A stretch of 64,000 nucleotides of DNA from NCBI RefSeq assembly GCF_905147045.1, contig NC_065889.1, positions 12,777,001 to 12,841,000 of the forward strand. The letters run 5' to 3'. Of the stretch, positions 34,273 through 44,394 are shown in pieces. The DNA comes from Nymphalis io (taxonomy: Eukaryota; Arthropoda; Insecta; Lepidoptera; Nymphalidae). The translations under genes and the position numbers were made by a program. How positions within the stretch are numbered: the first letter of the stretch is position 1; each line of letters starts with the position of its first letter. The notes below the pieces were generated by a model. It was not told the DNA's origin and made no database searches. It saw only the letters and a list, made by a program, of their open reading frames with translations.

Positions 34273-34889
34273 TAGAAGTATGTTTTCCGAACTTATACCG
34301 ACTGCAGGCAACTTTGTAGTGCATTTTGAAGTGGAGTTTTTACTACATATTTATATCCTATATTTATATTATTTTATCCTACGTAATATTTATTGAATAA
34401 TATTCCACGTATAAAATTTAAATTTGTGCGACTAATCTTGATCAAAAGCTGCAATGTGCCGGCCCTGTCGTTTTATATAGCTTTTGACCTGACTGTGGAC
34501 TATAACAAAAGCGTGCATAAGATTCCATAGTACGACCATGGTCTCATGCCGGTTCGTAATAATTACCGTATTTCCTATGCCGTTTGTGTACTTGTGAAGG
34601 AGTTATGATGAATGTCAAAGTGGCGTGCACCGGACCGTGAGTTCCTTCCTGATTGCCATTAGGGTTGGTAGAAATTACGAGTATTTTTTAATGCAATAAT
34701 CCTCAACGCTTCTAAAGAACAAATCAAATGTATACGAATACATAAAGACAATATTGTCATTGCATTTTTAATTACTGAATGTAATTTGCTTTCAGTTTTT
34801 ATTGATGGAAATTTTCGGAATCAAACTAAACTTCTGGTTTTTATATTTAAATAATTGATGATGATAAAATATTGAAAGAGCATTCAGAT
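34273..34889. other. Non-coding; includes a more balanced block
   Basis: Nothing recognised. Around 34440-34680 the composition is less AT-rich and contains no tandem or dispersed repeat; it could be unique host sequence. Confidence 0.35.
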
Positions 34890-34990
34890 ACGCGAGATAT
34901 ATTATAGTGCACGTGAGTCCGTGCAATCCCAGGTGCACTCTTCGTTCGCCTCATTTAGTTCCGATGAAACGTAAACCTGCTATGATCAAA
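34890..34990 (-). repeat. SINE-C fragment
   Basis: Matches the tail-side part of SINE-C (compare 31310-31395): TATAGTGCACGTGAGTCCG, CCCAGGTGCACTCTTCGTTC and GATGAAACG. Head missing. Confidence 0.55.
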
Positions 34991-35356
34991 GAAAAGTAGG
35001 ATGTATATATTAACTCCTATCGCCATTTTCATGACTTCAACAATTACTACCTAGTCATATATATTGAGCTGCTTTACACGAGTGAAATAATAACAAAATA
35101 TTTACAGAAATAAAATAAAGATGGGGTACTTTTCAAGTGATGTCGTCAAAAGATTATGTTGGCTGGCTGGGATAGGATTACTTGCATTCATAAAACGTTA
35201 ATTTCTTTAAAAATTTAATGGTGCGTGAAAAGATGTCATCAAGTAACGTGATGATATTGTTGGGGAATCATCCTTTTCAGTCCACGTTCGTTCGTAACAT
35301 TTATGATATTTGTGTGTATGAAAAAATTCGAAAGAATGAATCATACGTTTGTATGT

Positions 35357-35391
<35 letters not shown>

Positions 35392-35888
35392 ATTAGATAT
35401 ATATGTAGTCATTTAAGTTTGTAGATATTTATAACAGCGCCGTAACGCTCTGCCTTAATATTAAGGAAAGTTATATGTATATTCCTCATATATAATATTA
35501 TATACTTCGATGATGTTTGTGATCGTTTAACTTCTAAACTATTCGATCGACCTACGTCATTCGCACACTATCATATTTGCCCTGATATTTAAACCTGCAA
35601 TCTTCGTTAAAGATTAACGTAATCATTTATTTTTATCTTAGTAGCAAATATTATTTTTAAATCACAACCCTAATTATAATTAAACAAGAAAATATTTATT
35701 ATTACAATTAGTAAATTAATAGCATTAACATCCTGTGTAATAAATTGCAGGCAATGAAATATGCATATATTTAAATACTTATAACGATATACATACATAT
35801 ATATCACTCATTACTTATCAAGTGCAAAAAAATGTCAATACATGGCGACATGGCTTATCTTATTTAAACACTAAATTAAATAATTGTA
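34991..35888. other. AT-rich non-coding with a TA microsatellite
   Basis: Nothing recognised except an imperfect TA microsatellite at 35357-35407. Confidence 0.45.
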
Positions 35889-35983
35889 TTTTTTTTTTAT
35901 AAAATTGGTAGACAGACTTACAAATGGGCCACCTGATGGTAAGTGGTCGTCAGCGCCCTTTGACATTGGCATTGCAAAAAATA
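35889..35983 (-). repeat. SINE-A 3' part, split by a mariner
   Basis: Minus-strand copy with T run at 35889-35899 and TGGGCCACCTGATGGTAAGT, stopping at GGCATTGCAAAAAATA where the mariner end begins after a TA dinucleotide. Confidence 0.8.
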
Positions 35984-36918
35984 TTAGGTCCTTACATATG
36001 AATTTAGCGTTTTGTCGTACTGACCACTTTGATCTGAAATATCTCCTCTTTGGTTAAGAATTCCAAATTCAAATTAATAAATTAATTTAGCTGGTACATT
36101 TGAGTTTTGAAAACAGTCGATCGTTTGTTTTTTCCTCATTATTTTTTTTTGGCGTCGCTTATTACCGCACAATGGACAACATGAAATATACTTACGATTA
36201 CGGTATACTTACGAGTATGAGTTCTACCGTGGCACTAGTGCTGAAACAGCTCGAAGGATTAATGATGTGTACGGCTTTGGTGTCGCAAAAAAAAACACGG
36301 TACGTTTTTGGTTTCAACGTTTTTGTTCTGGAAATTTCGACCTTCAGAACCAACCCCGTGGACGGCCGGAGACCAAAGTGGAAAATGAAGAATTAAAGGC
36401 TATTGTGGAAGCGGATAAATCACAAAGCACTTCAGAGATAGCTTCGAGGTAAGTGATAAAACTATATTAAGCCACAGGAAGAAAATCGGGAAAGTAAAAA
36501 AACTTGAACGATGGGTATCTTATGAATTGAGTGAATCGAACTTGCAAACATGCGTCGACTGCTGTGTTACTTTACTCAACCGACACAATAATGAAGGGAT
36601 TTTAAATCGAATCATCACTTGTGATGAAAAGTGGATACTGTACGATAATCCGAAGCGCTGCACAACAAACAACCACTAAGTTAGATGAGCTACAATTGCA
36701 ATGTTTACGACATCCACCGTACTCCCCGGACCTTGCTCCAACAGATTACCATTTTTTCCGGAATTTGGACAACAAGGAAAAAAATTCAACTCCGATGCGG
36801 CAGTCCAAACCGTTTTCAAAGAGTTTATTGATTCTCGCCCCCAACGGTGCATACTTTGATTAATTAAATATATTTTACAAAAAAAAATTACTTTATATAA
36901 TAAATATGCCTTACTTCT
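35984..36918 (+). mobile_element. Mariner (DD34D-type) element, internally deleted, nested in SINE-A
   Basis: The left end TTAGGTCCTTACATATGAAT follows a TA and looks like a mariner terminal repeat. The transposase remnant lies inside. The right inverted repeat is not recognisable, and SINE-A resumes at about 36921 minus ~24 bp of its own sequence, so the right junction has been deleted or eroded. Length ~935 bp against ~1.3 kb for intact elements. Confidence 0.75.
36177..36863 (+). pseudogene. Mariner transposase remnant
   Basis: Pieces in three frames are recognisable: TVRFWFQRFCSGNFDLQNQP followed by RGRPETKVEN (DNA-binding region, from about 36295), ITCDEKWILYDNPKR with the first catalytic Asp at 36623-36625, then directly QQTTTKLDELQLQCLRHPPY and SPDLAPTDYHFF with the third Asp at 36744-36746, ending NGAYFD (36861). 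The ~100 residues that should hold the second catalytic Asp (HDNARPH-type motif) are deleted at about 36655. With frameshifts and stops as well, it cannot be active. Confidence 0.85.
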
Positions 36919-37083
36919 CCAAACCACTAACCTTGGTAACTAAGATGTTATTTCCTTTGTAGTTCACACTGGCTCGCTACCCCCTATATCGGAATACAAT
37001 AATATTAAGTATTACTGTTTAACGGTAGAATATTTGATATGAGTGGGTGATACCCATCGGCTTACATAAAGCCCTACCACCAA
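36919..37083 (-). repeat. SINE-A 5' part, split by a mariner
   Basis: Minus-strand continuation: CCACTAACCTTGGTAACTAA, AGATGTTATTTCC, ACGGTAGAATATTTGATATG and AAAGCCCTACCACCAAATAA. Together with 35889-35983 it makes one SINE-A copy. Confidence 0.8.
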
Positions 37084-37317
37084 ATAAATAATAAAAGCAA
37101 CCTAATATTCACAAAACCTAAAATGCACATGACATATTTGTATTCATTGAAATTTAAAAAACAACGAAAATAAAACAAAAACCATTTATTTATATAAATA
37201 TATAACAAATGATATATAATTTTATACATATCCCTTGATCCATGATCCGTGAAAGAAAATATACGTTATATTATAGCGTACATGTGAAGCATATTATAAT
37301 AAATATTTTTCATCGAA
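37084..37317. other. AT-rich non-coding, nothing recognised
   Basis: No recognised feature. Confidence 0.4.
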
Positions 37318-37395
37318 CCCGCAGAGGAAAAGCGTGTCGAATCAACCTCGGAGTCGTTTGCCCAGCAGGGAAGAATTTACGAGCTGTTGCTTCAC
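37318..37395 (+). repeat. SINE-M 3' end, diverged
   Basis: Sense remnant: GAACCCGCAGAGGAAAAGCG, TTTGCCCAGCAGGGAAGAAT and GAGCTGTTGCTTCA align with the consensus tail. Confidence 0.45.
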
Positions 37396-38509
37396 TTTAA
37401 CAAAACGCTTTCACATAATTTAATCCATTATGCTATCTGATAAAAAGTAGAAGTAACTTGCATTTTTATTTATAAGCACGATATCAATAAACCTTGGTGC
37501 AATTAGGATGACTTTTTATAATTTTATTTCTAGTATGTGTCGCTAACAAAAAAATTACAAATTCTATTCAATTCTTTTTTCGATTATAAGAGAAACCTAA
37601 AAATATTTTCGATTATTAATATATATATATATAAAATTATTATTTAAAAAAACAACAAAAAATTAATTAAATTTATAAAACCTAAATAATATTTTTTTAA
37701 TAAGCTTTTCTGTTTATTATTATTATTGTTAAAGCTTTAAGGAAATAATTTAATTGATTTAAATTATTATTACCGATTATTACCAATTTTTATTTATTAC
37801 ATTAAACTTCATAATATTAGGGCGACGAGCTTTGCTTGGTTCTAATGATTAATTAAAACTCTTTTATATTCAATTTAATACCAATAATAAGCGTAATATT
37901 TCCAACTGCTTTTTTCATACTATTGTAAGTAAAACGATCAAATGAATACGACAAAGAATATTATCAATTCGGTCTCTTACAAAATTACCAACATATATTA
38001 AAAAAATACTTTTTAAAAAAAACAACAAAGACAAAAAATAAATTTTATTTAACTTTTTGATGATTTTTTTTTAGTATATAGTTATAACATATGTCTGCAA
38101 CGGTTGAGCCCTGAACATATTATTTCTTATTATTAACAAACTAACAAACAAAAGAATATCAAAATTACACATTAAAGATTTAATTACTGAGTACGCTTAG
38201 ACTGCTTTTTTTAAGTAAGTGAATTTAAATCACAAACGAATCCCAAAGGCCCTTAAGCGATATTTAAGTATTAAATAACGGGCTCAATCTTGCGATCACA
38301 AAGGATTTTCATTTCTTTTCTAAGAGCATTTACGAGTCACTCAGCCTCAGAATAAACATATGGAGGCATGTTCAACTAAAAGCAGTCTTTGGTATATACT
38401 AAATAAATTTTCTTTAAAAGTAATTTAATGTCTGTTTTATCACGGTACCGATACAGGTGTTTTTATAAATTGCGATTTTTTTCGAATAAATTGTATATAT
38501 AATATAATA
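37396..38509. other. Very AT-rich non-coding, nothing recognised
   Basis: No recognised gene or repeat over 1.1 kb. Confidence 0.4.
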
Positions 38510-38744
38510 ATCCAGGAACATTATTCACACACGGCCATCTGATCCAATAAGCAGAGCTTTTACTGTGGAAACCAGACAACTGATATACTACATATACTAC
38601 TTTTCTTTTCTAAATACATACTTATATAGATAATTACACCGAGACTCAGGACAAACAGACATGTTCATGCACACATGTCCTGGGAATTGGACCCACGACC
38701 TTCGGCGTGAAAGGCAAGTATTTACGAATCACGCCAACCGGCTT
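38510..38744 (-). repeat. SINE-E copy, near full length
   Basis: Minus-strand copy: head on + is CACGCCAACCGGCTT at 38730-38744, anticodon arm TTCGGCGTGAAAGG, and tail GAACATTATTCACACACGGC at the left. The B box (GGAATTGGACCC on +) is mutated. Confidence 0.85.
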
Positions 38745-39642
38745 AAAAATGTTTAGGAGCTCTTTAAACATTTGAACTTCGAACGTCAACTCCAACTACG
38801 ATTATTTTGCTGAAATTCCATAGACGAATAAATACCTCATTTTGGTGTTAGGAAACTGGCTCGTATTGTTCAATATCAACTTCGATCGTAACAGAAGCAC
38901 ACAGCTAAGCGGCTTACAATCACCGTCTGTGTACCAGTTATTAATCCAGGCCTGTCAAGCAACAAAAATTATTATTTACGATACTAATAAAAACTGAAAT
39001 TGTGTATATAACATATATCTACATATCAATTATTACGGTTAGGAATTGTTGCAACGACTAGTAGCGAGTTACAAAAAAAAAATACTATATAACGTAAATA
39101 AAAGCTCATGGTAATCTTTCATCCTCAAACTTATATACCTATATGTATTAAAAATTGGAAACGTTAATTATGTATTTCTACTATCCGTAAGCAAAACGAG
39201 ATTTTTTTTTTATTTACTAACCAGCATAAGTTACTAGATGACACGATATGGTAGAAAACAAAATGTCACACGTATAATTTTAAGAAAATTAATATTCGAA
39301 AAATATAATATTCTAAAATTTTATCCGTCGTTTTGCTTTTGTCGACTATTTGTAGTTGAACAAAACTCCTAAATACAAGTGAAATGGAAAAGCCAAATTA
39401 AGTGCCCTGAATGTAATGATATAATTCTTTAGACTCCAAAACTCCACCAATGTCAAGTTGTTCTATGTCAACTACGAGTCGGGTGGTGACGTCAATGTGA
39501 TAAGATAGGGTTTAAATACGAATCAGTCAGCTACGTAACTGTTAGGCAAACTTGTCTATTATATTGTTGAAGACAGGAAGGGTTTTTATATGAAATGGTT
39601 AATATTTTTCCCAATATACAGGTTTTCTAGCAATTATAATCA
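38745..39642. other. AT-rich non-coding, nothing recognised
   Basis: No recognised feature. Confidence 0.4.
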
Positions 39643-39745
39643 AGTACCGTTAGTCTAGTAGCTAGTTTATAAGGCTGTAGATCCTAAGATCTCCTGAGTT
39701 CAAGCCTTGGGTTAGCTCATAAAAAAGTATTTCTGTGCTAAGCAT
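39643..39745 (+). repeat. SINE-C head fragment
   Basis: Sense head: CCGTTAGTCTAGTAGCTAG (A-box region), AAGGCTGTAGATCCTAAG and GAGTTCAAGCCTTGGG (B-box region), then CTCATAAAAAAGTATTTCTG. The 3' two thirds is absent. Confidence 0.65.
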
Positions 39746-40639
39746 GAATTGATTTGTGAATATATAATTTTTGAACTTAAACTGTAACTGTTCTTTTCAA
39801 AGAGAATATTTATAATTCGCTACCCTAATATCACATTGCCTCTATGTATGTACATGTTTTCGAAAATTAATTAAATTTTGACACTTTAGAATCCCCTTTT
39901 TGTACTAGAAACATATCAACAAAGTTTCATTCAAATTTAAACTTGAAATTATACTCTCATCGAGTCTTAGGACGATTTATTTTAAAAAGTTTATAACCAT
40001 AATTAAAATATTACCAAATCGTATAAAAAACATGTTTGATTTTCAATAACAATGATTCTGTATATCAAAATTAATTCAGTGATGTCGCATTGTGATTAAT
40101 CGTGTCGTATCCGTCACATTTAAGAATAAAACTCTTTAAATTTTTAATTCGTCGCACGTAGTACGAAATGAAGAGCTGGCTCGCGGGCACAAATATTGTG
40201 AGATAAAGTTGGTTCACGCCCGTTTATGAGGGAATAGATTTTGTGGTGAGTGCAGTTTTATTGTCTGGTTGAGCGTACGCGAACATATTTCAGTTTAAAT
40301 GACCAAAGATATAAAGGAAAAGCGTGTTTCTAACTAGTACATTGCAACTATATAACCGCAAGTTTTGATTAAATCTTCGCCCAGACATGATAATTATTAT
40401 ACTGTTCATTGTACTAAGTATAGAAGATTATTTCAATTTTATGATTTTTGTTTTATCTGGCTATGCCATATATGCGATTGTAACGAGTTTTCTTTGTTTC
40501 TTTTTTAAATTGTAAGACTTGCGGCTTATAAAAGTATTGCTGAGTTAGAAAAATATTTCCGCTTATGAAAATTGTTAATGTATTTATGTTATTATTATAT
40601 TTTGTAAGCTTTGCATTTCACGTACACGTTCACAGATGT
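39746..40639. other. AT-rich non-coding, nothing recognised
   Basis: No recognised feature. Confidence 0.4.
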
Positions 40640-40942
40640 CAATCACTCTTTTGATGAAGTACAAAAAGCCAGTCATTGCTGATCCAATGTCTCATCTCCT
40701 CTGGAGGAAAAGGCTTGGAGCTTACTTCAGCACGTTGTTCTAATGCGGTTTTGTATGCGGATACACATGTACCAGAATCAATTGACACGTCATGTAGATT
40801 GCACAATGTTTTCTTTCTCTGTCGAGCACTAGATGAATTATAAACTAATTTAAACAAACGTAAACTGAGTGTTTACCCCGATTCGAACGTACAAACTATG
40901 GTCAAGATTCACGTGACTGACGCCACTGAACCATCTTAGCGC
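40640..40942 (-). repeat. SINE-M copy, full length but old
   Basis: Minus-strand copy with all blocks in order: TCTCATCTCCTCTGGAGG, GGAGCTTACTTCAGCACG, GATACACATGTACC, TCGAGCACTAGATGAATTAT and the head GCCACTGAACCATCTTAGCG on +. About one base in five looks changed. Confidence 0.75.
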
Positions 40943-41131
40943 TGGTTCTAAAAAACAAATCGATAAAAACCTTCTATTAAATCGTCGAAATATTTTATAA
41001 ATAAGTATTTGATGGCGTCTTTGTTTGACCAGTGAACCATTTTGTTTCGTGAATAATTCATTGACGGGACAGTTGAAGCGTTACCGATATTGAGTTGTTG
41101 GAGTGGTTTTTTTTTAGATATTTTCTATATA
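40943..41131. other. Non-coding spacer
   Basis: No recognised feature. Confidence 0.35.
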
Positions 41132-41400
41132 TCCTTACTAATATTATAAAGAGGTAAAGTTTGTAAGTTTGTTTATTGAACCAATTTTGAAAATTATTTT
41201 ACCAATATAAAGCAACATTATTTGTGAAGGCTATATATTAACCCATAAAATGAAGAGACTTTCGTGGCAGTCGGATTTGCAAAGTAAGTCGGAGAAAAAA
41301 CGGTCGAACGAAAACGTATCTCACGAATGCTGCCTTTACGATGAGAGTTATATGATTGAGTTCTAGAGAAAAGTTGTACAGCTTGATAATGCCTACAAAA
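41132..41400 (+). mobile_element. Helitron-like 5' end
   Basis: TCCTTACTAATATTATAAAG followed by AGGTAAAGTTTGTAAGTTTG is the characteristic left end of a widespread lepidopteran Helitron group, with internal GAATGCTGCCTTTACGATGA. I see no matching CTAGT 3' end downstream, so it is either truncated or only the left part survives. The right limit is arbitrary. Confidence 0.55.
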
Positions 41401-41974
41401 AACTCAGCGACAGCATATGTCTAACTTTTATATTTAAGTCACAAAAAGTAGTTTTTTATATTATAAAATTAATTTGAATCGTTAGGTCATATTATCAACA
41501 ATTATGAATTCTTATCAAAATGAGTTAACTTATCGTCTCAAGTGTTTAAAACAAAAGACATTTCTCTTTTACTGCATATAATTTGACGTATGGCTAAAGA
41601 GATAATACGACATAGGTATGGAACTGCAACTGTGTCGTAATCTATTCGGTGATATTTGTATTAGACGGTTTTTTCATAAACAACACGTCATTTAATTTAG
41701 AAATAAATTTGCTTTATCACTATTAATTGATATCGTAAAATTGGTTTTTACAGTATGTTTTTTGATTGCATAGCTTAACAGATAATTTAAAATATCAAAT
41801 ACGCGAGATAATTTAATTAATGGCCTACTTCTAGCAATCAGGAAATAAATCGTAGCACTCAAGACTAACCGAACCTCAATTTCATCACAAGTAAAAATGT
41901 TTGCCGCCCAAACATTTCAAAATTACTCAAGCAATAGCAACAATCAATCAATCAATCAAGCAATAGCAATAGTA
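41401..41974. other. AT-rich non-coding with a short direct repeat
   Basis: Nothing recognised except CAAGCAATAGCAA, present twice around 41930 and 41956 and separated by TCAA repeats, immediately before the R1-clade LINE tail. Confidence 0.4.
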
Positions 41975-42708
41975 CGTCTTTTTTCACGCTGGAAAAACGC
42001 ATTACGCGTGTCCCCCACGGGAACAGTGGGCGCGTATGTTGGGCTCACCGGTGTCCGAGTATTCGGCACGAATGCGCTCCGAACATCAGAATAATCACTA
42101 AAAAACCAGCGTTACCTTTTCTGTCTTAACGAGGAGCGTTACGGGATCGCTTGCGCATGCTACCGTGACGCTCTGACGGACGGCCTAACTATGCAGGCCT
42201 CCATTCTCTAGGGGGGATTATCAGGGTACTATTGCGGTGGACGGAGAAGGTGCGCAAAGTGCCTCTGCAGCGGCGTCCTCTTCCCGCTCTCTGTGACATC
42301 ACGTTTTCACAGAAGGAGACCATTTCCGACCAACACTCCTCACTTCACTGTCGCCAGGCCGTCTGTGGACGACCTCAGGTCCTCCTCCTATCGGTTTATC
42401 AGGGTTTGCTGAACTAGAGCCCTGATAAGCCCGACTTCCGTTGACCCTGGACGCTCGCCGCAATCTCTTGCCTCGATCCGGAAGCGGTACACTTTTACGA
42501 GCACCTCCACCTGGAATTTCAAGGCGGAATGCTAGCAAGGAGCGTCGCCGCTGTCCAAGACACCGTACGATACTCTCTAATCGCCCTCACCGCTGACCCT
42601 CTGCGGTCTCCGCATGAAAGCCCGGTTGTGAGCAGTGAGCGCGTCGACCCATATCGGGGCACCGAGCGGTGCCATCGACTTCACTACGCCGGCATAAAGG
42701 CGCTGATA
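41975..42708 (-). mobile_element. R1-clade LINE 3' end, 5'-truncated and decayed
   Basis: A GC-rich block standing out from its surroundings. In sense (minus) it holds the end of an R1-type polyprotein, then a ~320 bp untranslated region that includes GGTTTTTTAGTGATTATTC and TGGGCTCACCGG-type sequence (on +), and a short A tail (T run at 41979-41984). It is a different R1 lineage from 21538-22279, judged by the 3' region. Confidence 0.8.
42290..42708 (-). pseudogene. R1-clade LINE polyprotein C-terminal fragment
   Basis: Minus-strand pieces in different frames: RLYAGVVKSMAPLGAPIWVD, LTAHNRAFMRRPQRV, RTVSWTAATLLASIPP, FQVEVLVKVYRFRIEARDCG with EVGLIRALVQQTL, and finally MVSFCENVMSQ. The order is that of R1-type ORF2 C termini. 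The zinc-knuckle segment (CX2C-HX4C) present in the other R1 copy is missing through an internal deletion near 42370-42410. Several frameshifts. Confidence 0.75.
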
Positions 42709-42790
42709 AAGCAATTGATCTACCTTTTAGACGTACACATATTTTACATAACTAGATTATTTTTGTATTCCACTGGCGACAGGAAATATA

Positions 42791-42820
42791 TATGTATATA
42801 TAATATATTATAAGTAGGTG
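42791..42820 (-). repeat. SINE-A tail side, split by a solo LTR
   Basis: TATTATAAGTAGGTG on + corresponds to the tail end of a minus-strand SINE-A (compare TATTATAGGTAGGCG at 27184). The element continues after the LTR at 43519. Confidence 0.65.
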
Positions 42821-43518
42821 TGTAGCGGAGTTGTGAATGATGTTGTAGATGAGGTTTGATTAAAACAAAGTTTCTTCCACTACTACTTATTTATTTACTA
42901 TTACTTATTTCTTGTAGAAATAATAAACACCAAGATAGGCACAGCACAGAGTAGAATGAGAAGAACGAAGTATGAAGATAAGTTTAGATGCAAGAAGGAA
43001 GTATGACTTATTACAAAGACTTAAGGTGCAAAATTGTGTAGCAAATTACAAGCGAGAAGCGACGTGCGTTCAGTACGAGATCTAGGATTCGACTGGTTGG
43101 CGGAAAGCGGCCGACTGCTGAGCCGATGCGCTTACGTTTCTTTGTTCAAAGTAACGGTATTTTACTTAGAATAGACATTTCTATTATACGATCGCGCGGC
43201 GACTGCCTTCCGACATTACATAAATTATTATATTATATTTTAATTATTTATATGATTTTTAAGTGTAAATACTTATATTGTGTATTACATGTATATGTTA
43301 TAATATATAATATGTATTTATTATATAATTTATATAAGTATATAAAGTATTATAGTATATATAGTATAGTTATATGTTATAGTAATATTTGTATTTATGT
43401 TACATTTATTATTTTATGTATGAAAAATATATAAGATATTATATGATTATATATATATTGTTTTATTTATATAAGTTATATAGGTTGTAGGGATCTGGTA
43501 AGTGTCGCGTTCGCCACA
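42821..43518. mobile_element. Solo LTR (gypsy-like by duplication size) inserted in SINE-A
   Basis: A 698 bp segment beginning TGTAGCGGAG and ending TTCGCCACA, so ends are TGT...ACA, with the weak inverted pair TGTAGCG / CGCCACA. GGTG is present on both sides (42817-42820 and 43519-43522). Removing the segment and one GGTG rejoins a continuous SINE-A. No gag-pol or primer-binding site follows, which fits a solo LTR left by recombination. A 4 bp duplication suits the gypsy group. The right half (43220-43485) is extremely AT-rich and its frames are incidental. Orientation is not determined. Confidence 0.75.
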
Positions 43519-43665
43519 GGTGCACGGGCAGATGCTCCACCTGATGGTAAGTGGTCAGTTTAGCCCGTAGTAGACGTTGGTGCTGTATGAAATATTAAGT
43601 ATTACAACAATACTAAGAATTGCTTGCTTTCTAGCGATAAACTATCCAATGAGTGAGTCAGCTTA
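43519..43665 (-). repeat. SINE-A remainder after the solo LTR
   Basis: Minus-strand SINE-A continuing the interrupted copy: GCTCCACCTGATGGTAAGTG, GTTGGTGCTGTATGAAATAT, then decayed sequence to about 43665. Confidence 0.7.
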
Positions 43666-44117
43666 CCATCAAGTAAAAATGTTATAACAACTAATTTATT
43701 ACATTTTAATTTATATGCAATTTACTTATATATTATTATTTATAAATATAAAGCCTTATTTATGTATCTATGCTTATTTAGATACTAAAATTATTAATAA
43801 TTATTATTGTAATTTAAAATTAATTTTAGTTGTACTGAGAAATATGCGCTTTTACCATGAGTTAATCAGATCACAAAAACCATGACTATAAAGAGGTTTT
43901 AAAATATTTTTAAAGAGGTCATAACAATACTACAGGACAGTTGAAATTTCTAAGTAAAATAATATGTTTTAACATGTATATGTATTATTTTTTTTTTATT
44001 AAGCAAATTTTTATACAGCTGATACTCACAAGCGTATTACTTGCAATGTAAACTCAATTTTGAATGTTTGTGTTGGACACTGAACTAACGAATAATAAAC
44101 AGTATAAACAGTATAAT
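43666..44117. other. AT-rich non-coding, nothing recognised
   Basis: No recognised feature. Confidence 0.4.
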
Positions 44118-44394
44118 GAAGGCGGATGAGCGTGAGCCACCTGATGGTAAGTGGTCAACAACGCCTATAGACATTGGCATTGTAAGAAATATTAACCATC
44201 GCTTACATCACCACTGCGCCACCAACCTTGGGAACTAAAATGTTTATGTTAAGACGTACCTTGTGCCTGTAATTTGCTCACTCACCCTTCAAACCGGAAC
44301 GCCACAATATCAAGTACTGCTGTTTGGCGGTAGAATATCTGATGAGTGGGTGGTACCTACCCAGACGAGCTTGCACAAAGCTCTACCAACAGTG
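44118..44394 (-). repeat. SINE-A copy, near full length
   Basis: Minus-strand copy from GAAGGCGGATGAGCGTGAGC to AAAGCTCTACCAACAGTGA. An insertion of about 10 bp lies in the middle (TATGTTAAGACGTACC) and the T run is lost. Confidence 0.85.

Noticed and set aside
41930..42722. AAGCAAT on both sides of the R1-clade LINE as a target duplication
   Set aside because: The left copy is not adjacent to the T run and the right copy extends differently; too short to support.
42529..42813. 94-codon plus-strand frame in GC-rich DNA
   Set aside because: Antisense to R1-clade coding remnants on the minus strand.
43126..43434. 102-codon frame rich in Tyr and Ile
   Set aside because: Product of extremely AT-rich LTR sequence; low complexity and no domain.
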